Origin: Streptococcus oralis Uo5
Lineage (GTDB): Bacteria; Bacillota; Bacilli; Lactobacillales; Streptococcaceae
Assembly (NCBI RefSeq): GCF_000253155.1
Contig: NC_015291.1
Coordinates: forward strand, 467,001 to 531,000
DNA length: 64,000 nt
Direction of reading: 5' to 3'
In this document: positions 42,675 to 52,816 of the stretch, piece by piece
Numbering within the stretch: position 1 is the first letter of the stretch
Layout: each line of letters begins with the position of its first letter
Position numbers and translations under genes: made by a program
Notes under the pieces: generated by a model
The model's input: the letters and a program-made list of their open reading frames with translations, nothing else
Databases searched by the model: none
What the model was told of the DNA's origin: nothing

Positions 42675-43373
42675 ATGCCACAGATTAGCAAAGAAGCCTT
42701 GATTGAACAAATCAAAGATGGAATCATTGTCTCTTGCCAGGCACTTCCTCACGAACCGCTTTATACAGAAGCGGGAGGAGTCATTCCCTTGCTAGTCAAA
42801 GCGGCTGAGCAAGGTGGAGCAGTCGGTATCCGAGCAAACAGTGTTCGCGATATCAAGGAGATTAAGGAGGTTACGAAACTCCCGATTATCGGGATTATCA
42901 AACGTGACTATCCGCCACAGGAGCCTTTCATTACAGCTACGATGAGAGAAGTTGATGAACTGGCTGAACTAGACATTGAGGTCATTGCTCTGGATTGTAC
43001 CAAACGTGAACGTTACGACGGTTTGGAAATCCAAGACTTTATTCGACAAGTCAAAGAAAAGTATCCGCATCAACTCTTAATGGCTGATACCAGTACCTTT
43101 GAAGAGGGAATAGCAGCGGTCGAAGCAGGGATTGATTTTGTTGGAACAACCCTATCAGGTTATACCTCTTATAGTCCTAAGGTAGATGGTCCAGACTTTG
43201 AACTGATCAAAAAACTCTGCGATGCCGGCGTGGATGTCATCGCTGAAGGGAAGATTCATACACCAGAACAAGCCAAACAAATCCTTGAATATGGGGTGCG
43301 AGGCATCGTTGTTGGTGGTGCGATTACTAGACCAAAAGAGATTACGGAACGCTTTGTTGCCGGTCTTAAATAA
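42675..43373 (+). CDS. nanE: N-acetylmannosamine-6-phosphate 2-epimerase
   Basis: NanE converts ManNAc-6-P to GlcNAc-6-P in sialic acid catabolism. The 232-residue TIM-barrel protein has the ALDCTKRER and ADTSTFEEG strands and the C-terminal GAITRP motif near the phosphate site. GGGAGGAAAG precedes ATG 42675; a start at 42630 lies within the promoter. It heads the importer operon. Confidence 0.95.
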   Translation: MPQISKEALIEQIKDGIIVSCQALPHEPLYTEAGGVIPLLVKAAEQGGAVGIRANSVRDIKEIKEVTKLPIIGIIKRDYPPQEPFITATMREVDELAELDIEVIALDCTKRERYDGLEIQDFIRQVKEKYPHQLLMADTSTFEEGIAAVEAGIDFVGTTLSGYTSYSPKVDGPDFELIKKLCDAGVDVIAEGKIHTPEQAKQILEYGVRGIVVGGAITRPKEITERFVAGLK

Positions 43374-43438
43374 CACAATCTCAAAAAAGAGGAGAGTGGT
43401 CGATGCGTCGGATAAAATGAAAACGTATACAAATCTAA

Positions 43439-44815
<1,377 letters not shown>

Positions 44816-44834
44816 GCACTAAGTCAGATTGATT

Positions 44835-44882
44835 CCCCCCTTTTCCCTGTGCACTATGGTGTAAGAAAAGGGGGACTTTTGT
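44835..44882 (+). terminator. Partial terminator after the binding-protein gene
   Basis: CCCCCCTTTTC and GAAAAGGGGG form a long stem followed by ACTTTTG. It lies inside the importer operon and probably limits read-through. Confidence 0.7.
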
Positions 44883-44894
44883 TTGAAATGGTAG

Positions 44895-44970
44895 GAACTG
44901 TCACGAAATTAAAATGAAGTTCTTACATAAGCGAATCTTAAAAAATTTCATTTTGGTTTTAAAACAGTTC
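44895..44970 (+). other. Long imperfect stem-loop before the permease genes
   Basis: GAACTGT (44895) and ACAGTTC (44970) delimit arms of about 30 bases matching at 22 of 30 positions. This structure may protect the 3' end of the binding-protein mRNA. No gene fits here. Confidence 0.5.
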
Positions 44971-45013
44971 AAGAAAATCAAAAACTATTCTATTTGAAAG
45001 AGAGGTGCCGACT

Positions 45014-45901
45014 GTGAAAGTCAATAAAATTCGTATGCGGGAAACAGTGATTTCCTACGCTTTCCTAGCACCAGTGTTATTCTTCTTTGTCATCTTTGTC
45101 TTGGCTCCTATGATTATGGGATTCATTACAAGTTTCTTTAACTACTCCATGACTAAATTTGAGTTTGTGGGCTTGGATAACTACATTCGCATGTTTAAAG
45201 ACCCTGTCTTTGTGAAGTCTTTGATCAATACCGTTATCCTGGTTATTGGATCTGTTCCGATTGTGGTACTCTTCTCGCTCTTTGTAGCATCTCAAACCTA
45301 TCATCAAAATGCCATTGCCCGTTCTTTTTATCGTTTCGTCTTCTTCCTTCCTGTAGTTACAGGTAGTGTTGCCGTAACGGTTGTATGGAAATGGATCTAT
45401 GACCCCCTATCAGGGATTCTAAACTTTGTCCTTAAGTCAAGTCATATTATCAGCCAAAACATTTCTTGGTTGGGTGACAAAAACTGGGCTTTGCTAGCGA
45501 TTATGATCATTCTTTTGACAACATCTGTTGGTCAACCGATTATCCTTTATATCGCTGCCATGGGAAATATTGACAACTCACTTGTTGAAGCAGCGCGTGT
45601 AGACGGTGCGACTGAGTTTCAAGTCTTCTGGAAGATCAAATGGCCTAGCCTTCTTCCAACAACTCTTTACATCGCAATCATTACGACCATCAACTCATTC
45701 CAGTGTTTCGCTTTGATTCAGCTCTTGACATCTGGTGGTCCAAACTACTCAACAAGTACACTGATGTACTACCTTTACGAAAAAGCTTTCCAATTGACAG
45801 AATATGGCTATGCAAATACCATCGGTGTCTTCTTGGCGGTGATGATTGCCATTGTCAGCTTTGCTCAATTCAAGATCCTCGGAAACGACGTAGAATACTA
45901 A
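45014..45901 (+). CDS. ABC sugar permease 1 (MalF type)
   Basis: A 295-residue inner-membrane subunit with six helices. The EAA loop is AARVDGATEFQVFWKIKWP near residue 200. The start is GTG at 45014, eight bases after GAGAGG; an earlier in-frame GTG at 45005 is less well placed. It is the partner of permease 2 and of the binding protein. Confidence 0.88.
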   Translation: MKVNKIRMRETVISYAFLAPVLFFFVIFVLAPMIMGFITSFFNYSMTKFEFVGLDNYIRMFKDPVFVKSLINTVILVIGSVPIVVLFSLFVASQTYHQNAIARSFYRFVFFLPVVTGSVAVTVVWKWIYDPLSGILNFVLKSSHIISQNISWLGDKNWALLAIMIILLTTSVGQPIILYIAAMGNIDNSLVEAARVDGATEFQVFWKIKWPSLLPTTLYIAIITTINSFQCFALIQLLTSGGPNYSTSTLMYYLYEKAFQLTEYGYANTIGVFLAVMIAIVSFAQFKILGNDVEY

Positions 45902-45916
45902 AGAAAGGAGACAGTT

Positions 45917-46756
45917 ATGCAACCTACACAAAAGAAACCTTTAACAGCTTTCACTGTTATTTCAACGATTATCTTGCTCTTGTTGACCGTACTGTTCATC
46001 TTTCCATTCTACTGGATCTTGACAGGTGCCTTCAAATCACAGCCTGATACCATTATGATTCCGCCACAGTGGTTCCCTAAAATGCCAACCATGGAGAACT
46101 TCCAACAACTCATGGTGCAAAACCCTGCTATGCAGTGGATGTGGAACTCTGTATTTATCTCACTGGTAACCATGTTCCTAGTGTGTGCAACCTCTTCTCT
46201 AGCAGGTTATGTCTTGGCTAAAAAACGTTTCTATGGTCAACGCATCCTCTTTGCAGTCTTTATCGCTGCCATGGCTCTTCCAAAACAAGTTGTCCTTGTA
46301 CCATTGGTACGTATCGTCAACTTCATGGGAATTCACGATACTCTCTGGGCAGTTATCTTGCCTTTGATCGGATGGCCATTCGGGGTCTTCCTTATGAAAC
46401 AGTTCAGTGAAAACATCCCAACAGAATTACTTGAATCAGCTAAAATCGACGGTTGTGGTGAGATTCGTACTTTCTGGAGCGTAGCCTTCCCAATCGTGAA
46501 ACCTGGATTTGCAGCCCTTGCAATCTTTACCTTCATCAATACTTGGAACGACTACTTTATGCAGTTGGTTATGTTGACTTCACGTCAAAACTTGACTATC
46601 TCACTCGGGGTTGCGACCATGCAGGCTGAAATGGCAACCAACTATGGTTTGATCATGGCGGGTGCAGCTCTTGCAGCTGTTCCAATCGTAACAGTCTTCC
46701 TTGTCTTCCAAAAATCCTTCACTCAGGGTATCACTATGGGAGCTGTCAAAGGTTAA
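45917..46756 (+). CDS. ABC sugar permease 2 (MalG type)
   Basis: This 279-residue protein has six helices and the EAA-like loop LLESAKIDGCGEIRTFWSV near residue 180. AAAGGAGA precedes the ATG. With permease 1 it forms the heterodimer channel of the sugar importer. A BOX element follows its stop directly. Confidence 0.9.
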   Translation: MQPTQKKPLTAFTVISTIILLLLTVLFIFPFYWILTGAFKSQPDTIMIPPQWFPKMPTMENFQQLMVQNPAMQWMWNSVFISLVTMFLVCATSSLAGYVLAKKRFYGQRILFAVFIAAMALPKQVVLVPLVRIVNFMGIHDTLWAVILPLIGWPFGVFLMKQFSENIPTELLESAKIDGCGEIRTFWSVAFPIVKPGFAALAIFTFINTWNDYFMQLVMLTSRQNLTISLGVATMQAEMATNYGLIMAGAALAAVPIVTVFLVFQKSFTQGITMGAVKG

Positions 46757-46860
46757 GATCTTGCGAAAATCGAATTCAAACTACTTCAGCATCACCTTGC
46801 CATACTTAAGTATTGCCTGCGGTTAGCTTCCTAGTTTGTTCTTCGATTTTCATTGAGTAT
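46756..46860 (+). repeat. BOX element (A-C type)
   Basis: A degenerate start (AGATCTTGCGAAAATC) is followed by a boxA-like CTTCAGCATCACCTTGCC and a boxC end (CTTCGATTTTCATTGAGTAT). There is no boxB. It directly follows the permease 2 stop. Confidence 0.85.
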
Positions 46861-47245
46861 AGGAAAAACTGTCTATCAAAATTCAGAAGAATATGTTATA
46901 GACTAAGAGAAATATAGTTTCATAAGTGTCTACAAAATGGAGAGTATGCAGTTACTTCGTGAAGTTTTGTCAGACACTTATAAACTTAAGAATGAACTCT
47001 TTTCATGATACTAGTTAGAGTAGGTTCGTTTTATGGTGTCTATTTCCCGCTTTAGTGGTATCTAAGATAAGCGTCTTACGCTTATCTTAGACGGAATTTT
47101 TGAGACTGACGATGAAAGAGCAACAGGCTCAAAAATTAGGAATGAAATTCCGAAGGAATTTGCTTCTGTCCGCACTATTACAGGGAAATAGAGAAAGAAC
47201 ATTCGAAACTGAAAAATAGTAACTATCAGAAACGAAGGAAACAGT
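46861..47245. other. Non-coding region with two strong palindromes
   Basis: ATAAGTGTCTACAAAA (46922) pairs with TTTTGTCAGACACTTAT (46965-46981) with one bulge. A perfect 14-bp inverted repeat TCTAAGATAAGCGT with loop CTT lies at 47061-47091 and is followed by CGGAATTTTT, so it is terminator-like. A 35-codon frame at 47112 lacks a ribosome site. Otherwise I see no gene. Confidence 0.6.
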
Positions 47246-47698
47246 ATGATTTTTGACGATTTGAAAAACATCGCCTTTTACAAGGGAATCCATCCCAATC
47301 TAGACAAGGCTATCGCCTATCTCTATCAGCACCGTAAGGATTCTTTCGAACTCGGTAAGTATGAGATTGACGGGGACAAGGTCTTTCTAGTTGTGCAGGA
47401 AAATGTCCTCAATCAAGTTGAAAATGATCAATTTGAACACCATAAGAACTATGCAGATTTGCATTTGCTGGTAGAAGGGCATGAATATTCGAGCTACGGT
47501 TCACGTATCAAAGACGAGGCGGTAGCATTCGATGAAGCGAGCGACATTGGTTTTGTCCATTGTCATGAACGCTACCCACTCTTGTTGGGTTATCACAATT
47601 TTGCGATTTTCTTCCCAGGAGAACCGCATCAGCCAAATGGCTATGCAGGTATGGAAGAGAAGGTTCGCAAATATCTCTTTAAAATTTTGATTGATTAA
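47246..47698 (+). CDS. YhcH/YjgK/YiaL family protein
   Basis: A 150-residue cupin-like protein of the YhcH family. The QFEHHKNYADLHLLVEG segment carries the metal-binding His/Glu residues, and FAIFFPGEPHQPN is the C-terminal motif. YhcH proteins are usually found in sialic acid operons, where they are thought to act on the sugar anomer or mutarotation. It follows the importer genes. Confidence 0.9.
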   Translation: MIFDDLKNIAFYKGIHPNLDKAIAYLYQHRKDSFELGKYEIDGDKVFLVVQENVLNQVENDQFEHHKNYADLHLLVEGHEYSSYGSRIKDEAVAFDEASDIGFVHCHERYPLLLGYHNFAIFFPGEPHQPNGYAGMEEKVRKYLFKILID

Positions 47699-47718
47699 AA
47701 GAATCAGGAGGAGCAAAC

Positions 47719-48363
47719 ATGGCACAAAAAGGAGTAAGCCTAATCAAGGCAGCATTTGATACAGATAATTTTCTCATGCGTTTCAGTGAGAAGGTCTTGG
47801 ATATCGTGACAGCCAATCTTCTTTTTGTCGTCTCTTGTTTGCCCATCGTGACGATTGGAGTGGCGAAAATCAGCCTCTACCAAACCATGTTTGAGATTAA
47901 GAGAAGCAGGCGGGTACCAGTCTTTAGAACTTATATAAGAGCCTTCAAGCAAAATCTGAAACTGGGGCTTCAGTTGGGTCTGTTAGAGTTGGGCATTGTG
48001 TCATTAAGCTTTCTAGATCTCTATCTTTTCTGGGGACAGACAGCTTTGCCTTTCCAGATTGTGAAAGCTATTTGTTTGGGGATTCTCATCTTCCTCACTC
48101 TGGTGATGCTGGCTAGTTATCCCATCGCTGCGCGCTATGATCTGTCTTGGAAAGAAGTGCTGCAAAAAGGGCTTGTCTTGGCAAGTTTTAACTTTCCATG
48201 GTTCTTCCTCATGTTAGCCATTCTCTTTCTCATTGTGATGGTTCTTTATCTGTCCGCCTTCACTCTCCTTTTGGGTGGGTCAGCTTTTATCCTCTTTGGT
48301 TTTGGTTTGCTAGTCTTTCTCCAAGCAGGTTTGATGGAGAAAATTTTCGCCAAATATCAGTAG
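47719..48363 (+). CDS. YesL/DUF624 family membrane protein
   Basis: This 214-residue protein has four or five hydrophobic helices (about 30-50, 85-105, 115-140, 165-205) and the DUF624 start region FMRFSEKVLDIVTANLLFVV. The family occurs beside sugar ABC importers and is of unknown function. It starts 21 bases after the YhcH gene, so they are co-transcribed. Confidence 0.85.
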   Translation: MAQKGVSLIKAAFDTDNFLMRFSEKVLDIVTANLLFVVSCLPIVTIGVAKISLYQTMFEIKRSRRVPVFRTYIRAFKQNLKLGLQLGLLELGIVSLSFLDLYLFWGQTALPFQIVKAICLGILIFLTLVMLASYPIAARYDLSWKEVLQKGLVLASFNFPWFFLMLAILFLIVMVLYLSAFTLLLGGSAFILFGFGLLVFLQAGLMEKIFAKYQ

Positions 48364-48376
48364 GATGAGGTGTTTC

Positions 48377-48475
48377 TGAAACTACTTTCAATCGTTACAG
48401 TTTCTAAAATACAAGTAGAAACTAAAATCTAAGTGTATACAAGATATTGAAAGCGATTTTCACAAGGTGTATACT
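48377..48475 (+). promoter_or_regulatory. Sialate lyase promoter with two NanR-like boxes and a cre site
   Basis: Box 1 TGAAACTACTTTCA at 48377, box 2 TAGAAACTAAAATCTA at 48416, -35 TTGAAA at 48447, -10 TATACT at 48470 (17-bp spacer). A cre TGAAAGCGATTTTCA at 48448-48462 overlaps the -35. Spacing is identical to the nanE promoter. Confidence 0.75.
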
Positions 48476-48533
48476 AAACTTGTAAAAATAGAACTGCTAT
48501 CAGCAGAAAAAAAGAAATCTTAGGAGAAAATCT

Positions 48534-49451
48534 ATGTCAGATTTGAAAAAATACGAAGGTGTCATTCCAGCCTTCTACGCATGTTATGATGATCAAGGAG
48601 AAGTCAGTCCAGAGCGTACGCGTGCCTTGGTTCAATACTTCATTGATAAGGGAGTTCAAGGTCTCTATGTCAACGGTTCTTCTGGTGAATGTATCTACCA
48701 AAGTGTAGAGGATCGCAAGTTGATTTTGGAAGAAGTCATGGCAGTTGCTAAAGGTAAATTGACCATCATCGCCCATGTTGCCTGCAACAATACCAAAGAT
48801 AGTATGGAACTTGCTCGCCACGCAGAAAGTTTGGGTGTAGATGCCATTGCAACGATTCCACCGATTTACTTCCGCTTGCCAGAATACTCAGTTGCCAAAT
48901 ACTGGAATGATATCAGTGCTGCAGCTCCAAACACAGACTACGTGATTTATAACATTCCTCAATTGGCAGGAGTTGCTTTGACTCCAAGTCTTTATACTGA
49001 AATGTTGAAAAATCCTCGTGTTATCGGTGTTAAGAACTCTTCTATGCCAGTTCAAGATATCCAAACCTTTGTCAGCCTTGGTGGAGAAGACCACATCGTC
49101 TTTAATGGTCCAGATGAACAGTTCCTAGGTGGTCGCCTCATGGGTGCTAAGGCTGGTATCGGTGGTACTTATGGTGCGATGCCAGAACTCTTCTTGAAAC
49201 TCAATGAGTTGATTGCTGAGAAAGATTTGGAAACAGCGCGTGAATTGCAGTATGCTATCAATGCAATCATTGGCAAGCTCACTTCTGCACATGGAAATAT
49301 GTACGGTGTGATCAAAGAAGTCTTGAAGATCAATGAGGGACTTAACATTGGATCAGTTCGTTCACCATTGACGCCAGTGACTGAAGAAGATCGACCAGTT
49401 GTAGAAGCAGCTGCAGCCTTGATTCGTGAAACCAAGGAGCGCTTCCTCTAA
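48534..49451 (+). CDS. N-acetylneuraminate lyase
   Basis: This lyase splits sialic acid into ManNAc and pyruvate. The 305-residue TIM barrel belongs to the DapA/NanA superfamily. The NGSSGE motif binds the pyruvate carboxylate, the Tyr in DYVIYNIP is catalytic and Lys in IGVKNSS forms the Schiff base. The gene is called nanA in many genomes; the symbol is left out to avoid confusion with the sialidase. GGAG lies six bases before the ATG. Confidence 0.93.
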   Translation: MSDLKKYEGVIPAFYACYDDQGEVSPERTRALVQYFIDKGVQGLYVNGSSGECIYQSVEDRKLILEEVMAVAKGKLTIIAHVACNNTKDSMELARHAESLGVDAIATIPPIYFRLPEYSVAKYWNDISAAAPNTDYVIYNIPQLAGVALTPSLYTEMLKNPRVIGVKNSSMPVQDIQTFVSLGGEDHIVFNGPDEQFLGGRLMGAKAGIGGTYGAMPELFLKLNELIAEKDLETARELQYAINAIIGKLTSAHGNMYGVIKEVLKINEGLNIGSVRSPLTPVTEEDRPVVEAAAALIRETKERFL

Positions 49452-49468
49452 TTCATAAGGAGGTATTT

Positions 49469-50365
49469 ATGACACACTACGTTGCAATTGATATCGGTGG
49501 AACCAACATCAAATATGGCTTGATTGACCAAGAAGGCCAACTTGTTGAATCGCATGAAATGCCAACCGAGGCGCATAAGGGTGGACCTCATATCTTACAA
49601 AAGACAAAAGATATCGTAGCCAGCTATTTAGAAAAAGGCCCAGTAGCAGGTGTTGCCATTTCTTCTGCAGGAATGGTGGATCCAGATAAGGGTGAGATTT
49701 TCTATGCTGGTCCTCAGATTCCCAACTATGCAGGAACCCAGTTCAAGAAGGAAATCGAGACGAGTTTTGCGATTCCTTGTGAGATTGAAAATGATGTCAA
49801 CTGTGCAGGTCTGGCTGAGGCAGTATCTGGTTCAGGCAAGGGAGCGAGTGTCACACTTTGCTTGACCATTGGAACAGGTATCGGTGGTTGCTTGATTATG
49901 GATGGGAAGGTTTTCCATGGATTTAGCAATTCGGCCTGCGAAGTCGGTTACATGCACATGCAGGATGGAGCTTTTCAGGATCTTGCTTCTACGACAGCCT
50001 TGGTAGAATATGTAGCAACAGCTCATGGCGATCCAGTTGATCAGTGGAATGGCCGACGCATTTTCAAGGAAGCTACTGAAGGAAACAAGATTTGTATGGC
50101 TGGTATTGACCGCATGGTAGACTATTTAGGAAAAGGTCTGGCAAATATTTGCTACGTTGCCAATCCAGAAGTGGTCATTCTCGGTGGCGGGATCATGGGG
50201 CAAGAGGCTATTCTCAAACCGAAGATCCGCACAGCCTTGAAGGCGGCCTTGGTGCCAAGCCTAGCTGAAAAAACACGATTAGAATTTGCCCATCACCAAA
50301 ATACAGCAGGAATGTTGGGAGCCTATTATCATTTTATACTCAATGAAAATCAAAAAGCAAAGTAG
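49469..50365 (+). CDS. nanK: ROK-family kinase (probable N-acetylmannosamine kinase)
   Basis: A 298-residue ROK kinase. The phosphate motif is IDIGGTNIKYG, the catalytic Asp is in EIENDVNCAG, and the GTGIGGCL motif follows. The usual ROK zinc triad is replaced or degenerate: a single His and Cys lie in FSNSACEVGYMHM, so zinc binding is doubtful. In the nan locus it should phosphorylate ManNAc. The last residues and the stop codon come from a BOX element inserted at 50335, replacing the ancestral C-terminus, which survives at 51616-51692. Confidence 0.85.
   Translation: MTHYVAIDIGGTNIKYGLIDQEGQLVESHEMPTEAHKGGPHILQKTKDIVASYLEKGPVAGVAISSAGMVDPDKGEIFYAGPQIPNYAGTQFKKEIETSFAIPCEIENDVNCAGLAEAVSGSGKGASVTLCLTIGTGIGGCLIMDGKVFHGFSNSACEVGYMHMQDGAFQDLASTTALVEYVATAHGDPVDQWNGRRIFKEATEGNKICMAGIDRMVDYLGKGLANICYVANPEVVILGGGIMGQEAILKPKIRTALKAALVPSLAEKTRLEFAHHQNTAGMLGAYYHFILNENQKAK
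50275..50334 (+). repeat. Direct repeat, first copy (nanK 3' end)
   Basis: These 60 bp of nanK recur at 51616-51675 with three synonymous differences. The repeat continues after the BOX at 50441-50464 (CAAAACAAAACAATCCTAG and five more bases), matching 51676-51699. Together they form an 84-bp direct repeat flanking the inserted segment. Confidence 0.9.
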
Positions 50366-50440
50366 GAAGCTAGCCGTAGGCAGTACTTGAGTACGGCAAG
50401 GTGAAGCTGACGTGGTTTGAATTTGATTTTCGAAGAGTAT
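50335..50440 (-). repeat. BOX element inserted in the nanK 3' end
   Basis: The element runs TATACTCAATGAAAATC to GATTTTCGAAGAGTAT (106 bp, reverse orientation, with AAGGTGAAGCTGACGTGG as boxA). The parallel copy of this locus at 51616 lacks it, so its ends can be read exactly. Confidence 0.9.
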
Positions 50441-50470
50441 CAAAACAAAACAATCCTAGTTTGGAACTAT

Positions 50471-50534
50471 AGAATTAAGAAAAACACTGAATCACTATTT
50501 GAGTGAAAACTGTTTTGCTTAATTCTTTTTTTAT
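50471..50534 (+). terminator. Terminator after nanK
   Basis: AGAATTAAG and CTTAATTCT form the outer stem and CACTGAATCACT with AGTGA the inner one. A T8 run follows. Confidence 0.75.
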
Positions 50535-50562
50535 TGAAAAATTTGAGCCAAAGGAGGTAATC

Positions 50563-50664
50563 GTGAGAAACTAGGAGAAAATAACCGCCTTGTATGAAAG
50601 GTTAATGCGAGATGATGAACTACAAGGCGAGAGCAATTCTATCATCCATTTAATTGATATTTAG
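50563..50664 (+). pseudogene. Remnant of a serine recombinase (TnpX-like) N-terminus
   Basis: After AAGGAGGTAATC, a GTG start reads VRN, then a stop codon, then EKITALYERLMRDDELQGESNS and a run into another stop at 50662-50664. ITALYERL(S)RDDELQGESNSI is the start of large serine recombinases of Tn4451/ICE type. Only about 30 codons remain. Evidence of a lost mobile element. Confidence 0.7.
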
Positions 50665-50809
50665 CTTGACTAAATGGGAAAATGTGGAAAAATGATATAA
50701 TGAGATGGACGAAAAATTGACAAATTAGAATTTGTAGAGGTGAGAAAAATGTAATGGCAACCTATTCACCTGAAGTCGAAATCATATAAAATTACGAGGA
50801 GATTGTAAG

Positions 50810-51574
50810 ATGAATAATTATATAAAATTAAATGAAGATAGATGGAATAATGTAAAAAATGACTACACTGAGCCATTGACACATGAAGAATTGGAAGAAG
50901 CTAGAAAGCATCCAATTTCTGTTGCTTTAACTGTTGGGAAAAAAGTTCCGATAGAATGGTTTGAAAAAGCCAAGGGAAAAAAGATATTAGGGTTAGCTTG
51001 TGGTGGTGGTCAGCAGGGTCCCGTTTTTGCTCTAAAAGGTTATGATGTCACCATCATGGATTTTTCTAAATCACAATTAGAAAGAGATGAGATGGTTGCA
51101 AAAAGAGAAGGCCTAAAAATCAATACGGTTCAAAGCGATATGACAAAAGCATTTCCATTTGAAGATGAAACTTTTGATATTATTTTTAATCCGGTTTCAA
51201 ATGTATATATAGAAGATTTAGATAACATGTATAAAGAAGCCTCTCGCGTATTGAAAAAGGGCGGTTTGTTAATGGTTGGATTTATGAATCCTTGGATCTA
51301 CATGTATGATGCTGACACTGTATGGGATAAACCCGATGAGGAATTACTGTTAAAGTTTTCACTACCTTTTAATTCAAGAGAGCTTGAAGAGGAAGGCAAA
51401 ATCACCATCAATCCAGAATATGGATATGAATTTAGCCATACCTTAGAAACACAGATTAGAGGACAACTAAAAAACGGTCTCGCTATGATCGATTTTTATG
51501 AATCATGTGATAAAAGACATCGATTATCACGGTATGGAAATGATTATATCGCTACACTCTGCATTAAACTATAA
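50810..51574 (+). CDS. Class I SAM-dependent methyltransferase
   Basis: This 254-residue protein has the SAM-binding motif ILGLACGGGQQG near residue 60, then DFSKSQLERD with the acidic residue for ribose and DIIFNPVSNVYIED as the catalytic strand. The target is unknown. It is more AT-rich than its neighbours and lies between a recombinase remnant and the duplicated nanK end, so it is probably cargo of a former mobile element. GAGGAGA precedes the ATG. Confidence 0.85.
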   Translation: MNNYIKLNEDRWNNVKNDYTEPLTHEELEEARKHPISVALTVGKKVPIEWFEKAKGKKILGLACGGGQQGPVFALKGYDVTIMDFSKSQLERDEMVAKREGLKINTVQSDMTKAFPFEDETFDIIFNPVSNVYIEDLDNMYKEASRVLKKGGLLMVGFMNPWIYMYDADTVWDKPDEELLLKFSLPFNSRELEEEGKITINPEYGYEFSHTLETQIRGQLKNGLAMIDFYESCDKRHRLSRYGNDYIATLCIKL

Positions 51575-51615
51575 ACTTATAGAACATACTTCAGGAGAAT
51601 AGCTCGTTTTATTTT

Positions 51616-51699
51616 ACGATTAGAATTTGCCCATCACCAAAATACCGCAGGGATGTTGGGTGCCTATTATCATTTCAAAACAAAACAATCCTAGTTTGG
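51616..51699 (+). repeat. Direct repeat, second copy (BOX-free nanK 3' end)
   Basis: This 84-bp segment repeats the end of nanK without the BOX: in frame it reads TRLEFAHHQNT and so on to YYHFKTKQS and a TAG (51691-51693). It carries the left arm of the terminator that follows. It is probably the original 3' end of nanK, displaced by an insertion. Confidence 0.85.
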
Positions 51700-51717
51700 T
51701 TCAACCAAACTAGGATT
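51687..51717. terminator. Bidirectional terminator before the RpiR gene
   Basis: AATCCTAGTTTGG and CCAAACTAGGATT form a perfect 13-bp stem with loop TTCAA. The left arm alone is also present at 50452-50464. Confidence 0.9.
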
Positions 51718-52561
51718 TTCTAACGCGTTTTTGTCTACGATAGCCGTTGAGCTTTTTATTTTCCCAATAGCTGTTAAAGATTTTTTCCTTGCTCTCGCGA
51801 TTGATTTCCAAAAAGTAGGCATAAATCAAATCTATTAAAATGAGCATAGGGAGTTGAGCGGAAATACGCTGGATGTAAGAAGATTGACTATGGCTTGCCA
51901 CAAGGACTGTTTCGTTATAGGCCTGACTGTTTTTGTTTGGAGCGCTGGTAAAGAGAATGGTCTTGGCCCCCATTTCCTTGGCATCCAACAAACTATCGAG
52001 GACGGATTGGGTAGTGCCTGATAGGGAAAAACCAAGTACCAGACAATTTTCATCCATGATACTGGTCGTCCAAGCAAAGCCATCCTGGTCGGTCAAAGCT
52101 TCACAGACCACACCTAATCGCATAAAGCGCAATTTCATCTCACGGGCAATCAGACCAGAACTTCCCGTCCCGAAAAAGTAAACTCGTTCAGCGTCATCGA
52201 TTAATTGGGCGACGCGTTCCAGTTGTTCTTCGTCGATCAAATCCTGTGTTTGTTCTCGCATGATACTGTAGCTTCTCAAAACACGTTTGGTCAAAGGACT
52301 GTGTTTGTGTGAATGAGTGTCCGGTTTACTAGCCTGGTGCTGGTATTGAAAGACGAACTCTCGGTAGCCTGTAAAACCACACTTTTTGGAAAAGCGGGTC
52401 AAGGCTGCTTGGGAGATATGTAATTTCTGGGTAACTTGCTGAGAAGAGAGATCATCTTGGATCGTTTCAGCTTGCAAAAAATAGCGAGCGATTTCTTGCT
52501 CGAGCTCGGTTAATTCTTCAAAATGGAGGTCGATTATGGTTGCGATATCTGGCTTGTTCAT
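51710..52561 (-). CDS. nanR: RpiR-family transcriptional regulator (NanR)
   Basis: A 283-residue protein with an N-terminal RpiR helix-turn-helix (about 1-77; SQAALTRFSKKCGFTGYREF is the recognition region) and a C-terminal SIS sugar-phosphate domain (GTGSSGLIAREM near residue 135). In pneumococcus the homologue activates the nan genes in response to sialic acid or ManNAc derivatives. It is divergent from pbp2B and convergent with the nan genes, with a cre-like site in its promoter. Confidence 0.85.
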   Translation of the reverse strand: MNKPDIATIIDLHFEELTELEQEIARYFLQAETIQDDLSSQQVTQKLHISQAALTRFSKKCGFTGYREFVFQYQHQASKPDTHSHKHSPLTKRVLRSYSIMREQTQDLIDEEQLERVAQLIDDAERVYFFGTGSSGLIAREMKLRFMRLGVVCEALTDQDGFAWTTSIMDENCLVLGFSLSGTTQSVLDSLLDAKEMGAKTILFTSAPNKNSQAYNETVLVASHSQSSYIQRISAQLPMLILIDLIYAYFLEINRESKEKIFNSYWENKKLNGYRRQKRVRKS

Positions 52562-52592
52562 GAGGCTCCTTTTTATGAGTCAAAGTCTTAAA

Positions 52593-52608
52593 AGTTAACG
52601 CTTTCCTA
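52593..52608. promoter_or_regulatory. Cre-like (CcpA) site upstream of nanR
   Basis: On the minus strand AGGAAAGCGTTAACTT fits the cre core. It lies about 32-47 bp before the nanR start. Confidence 0.5.
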
Positions 52609-52816
52609 ACTATTACTATCATTATATCATAGAAAATAGGATAACCAAATAAAAAGGCATTTTCAATTAAAAGTCAAAAAATGCTTCGACTTTTCCAAGA
52701 GTTTCTCCGTAAAATATGGTACAATGAAATATACTGAGCTTCACCTGTTTGCTCTATTATTTTAGGGAAAATAAAGGTAGAAATCGGGAATTTTTCTAGA
52801 AAAGAGTCTTAGTTGT

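Noticed and set aside
47112..47219. A 35-codon frame upstream of the YhcH gene
   Set aside because: No ribosome site, basic and unremarkable sequence, in a palindrome-rich non-coding stretch.
50754..50789. An 11-codon frame before the methyltransferase gene
   Set aside because: Too short and without features; probably debris of the mobile element.
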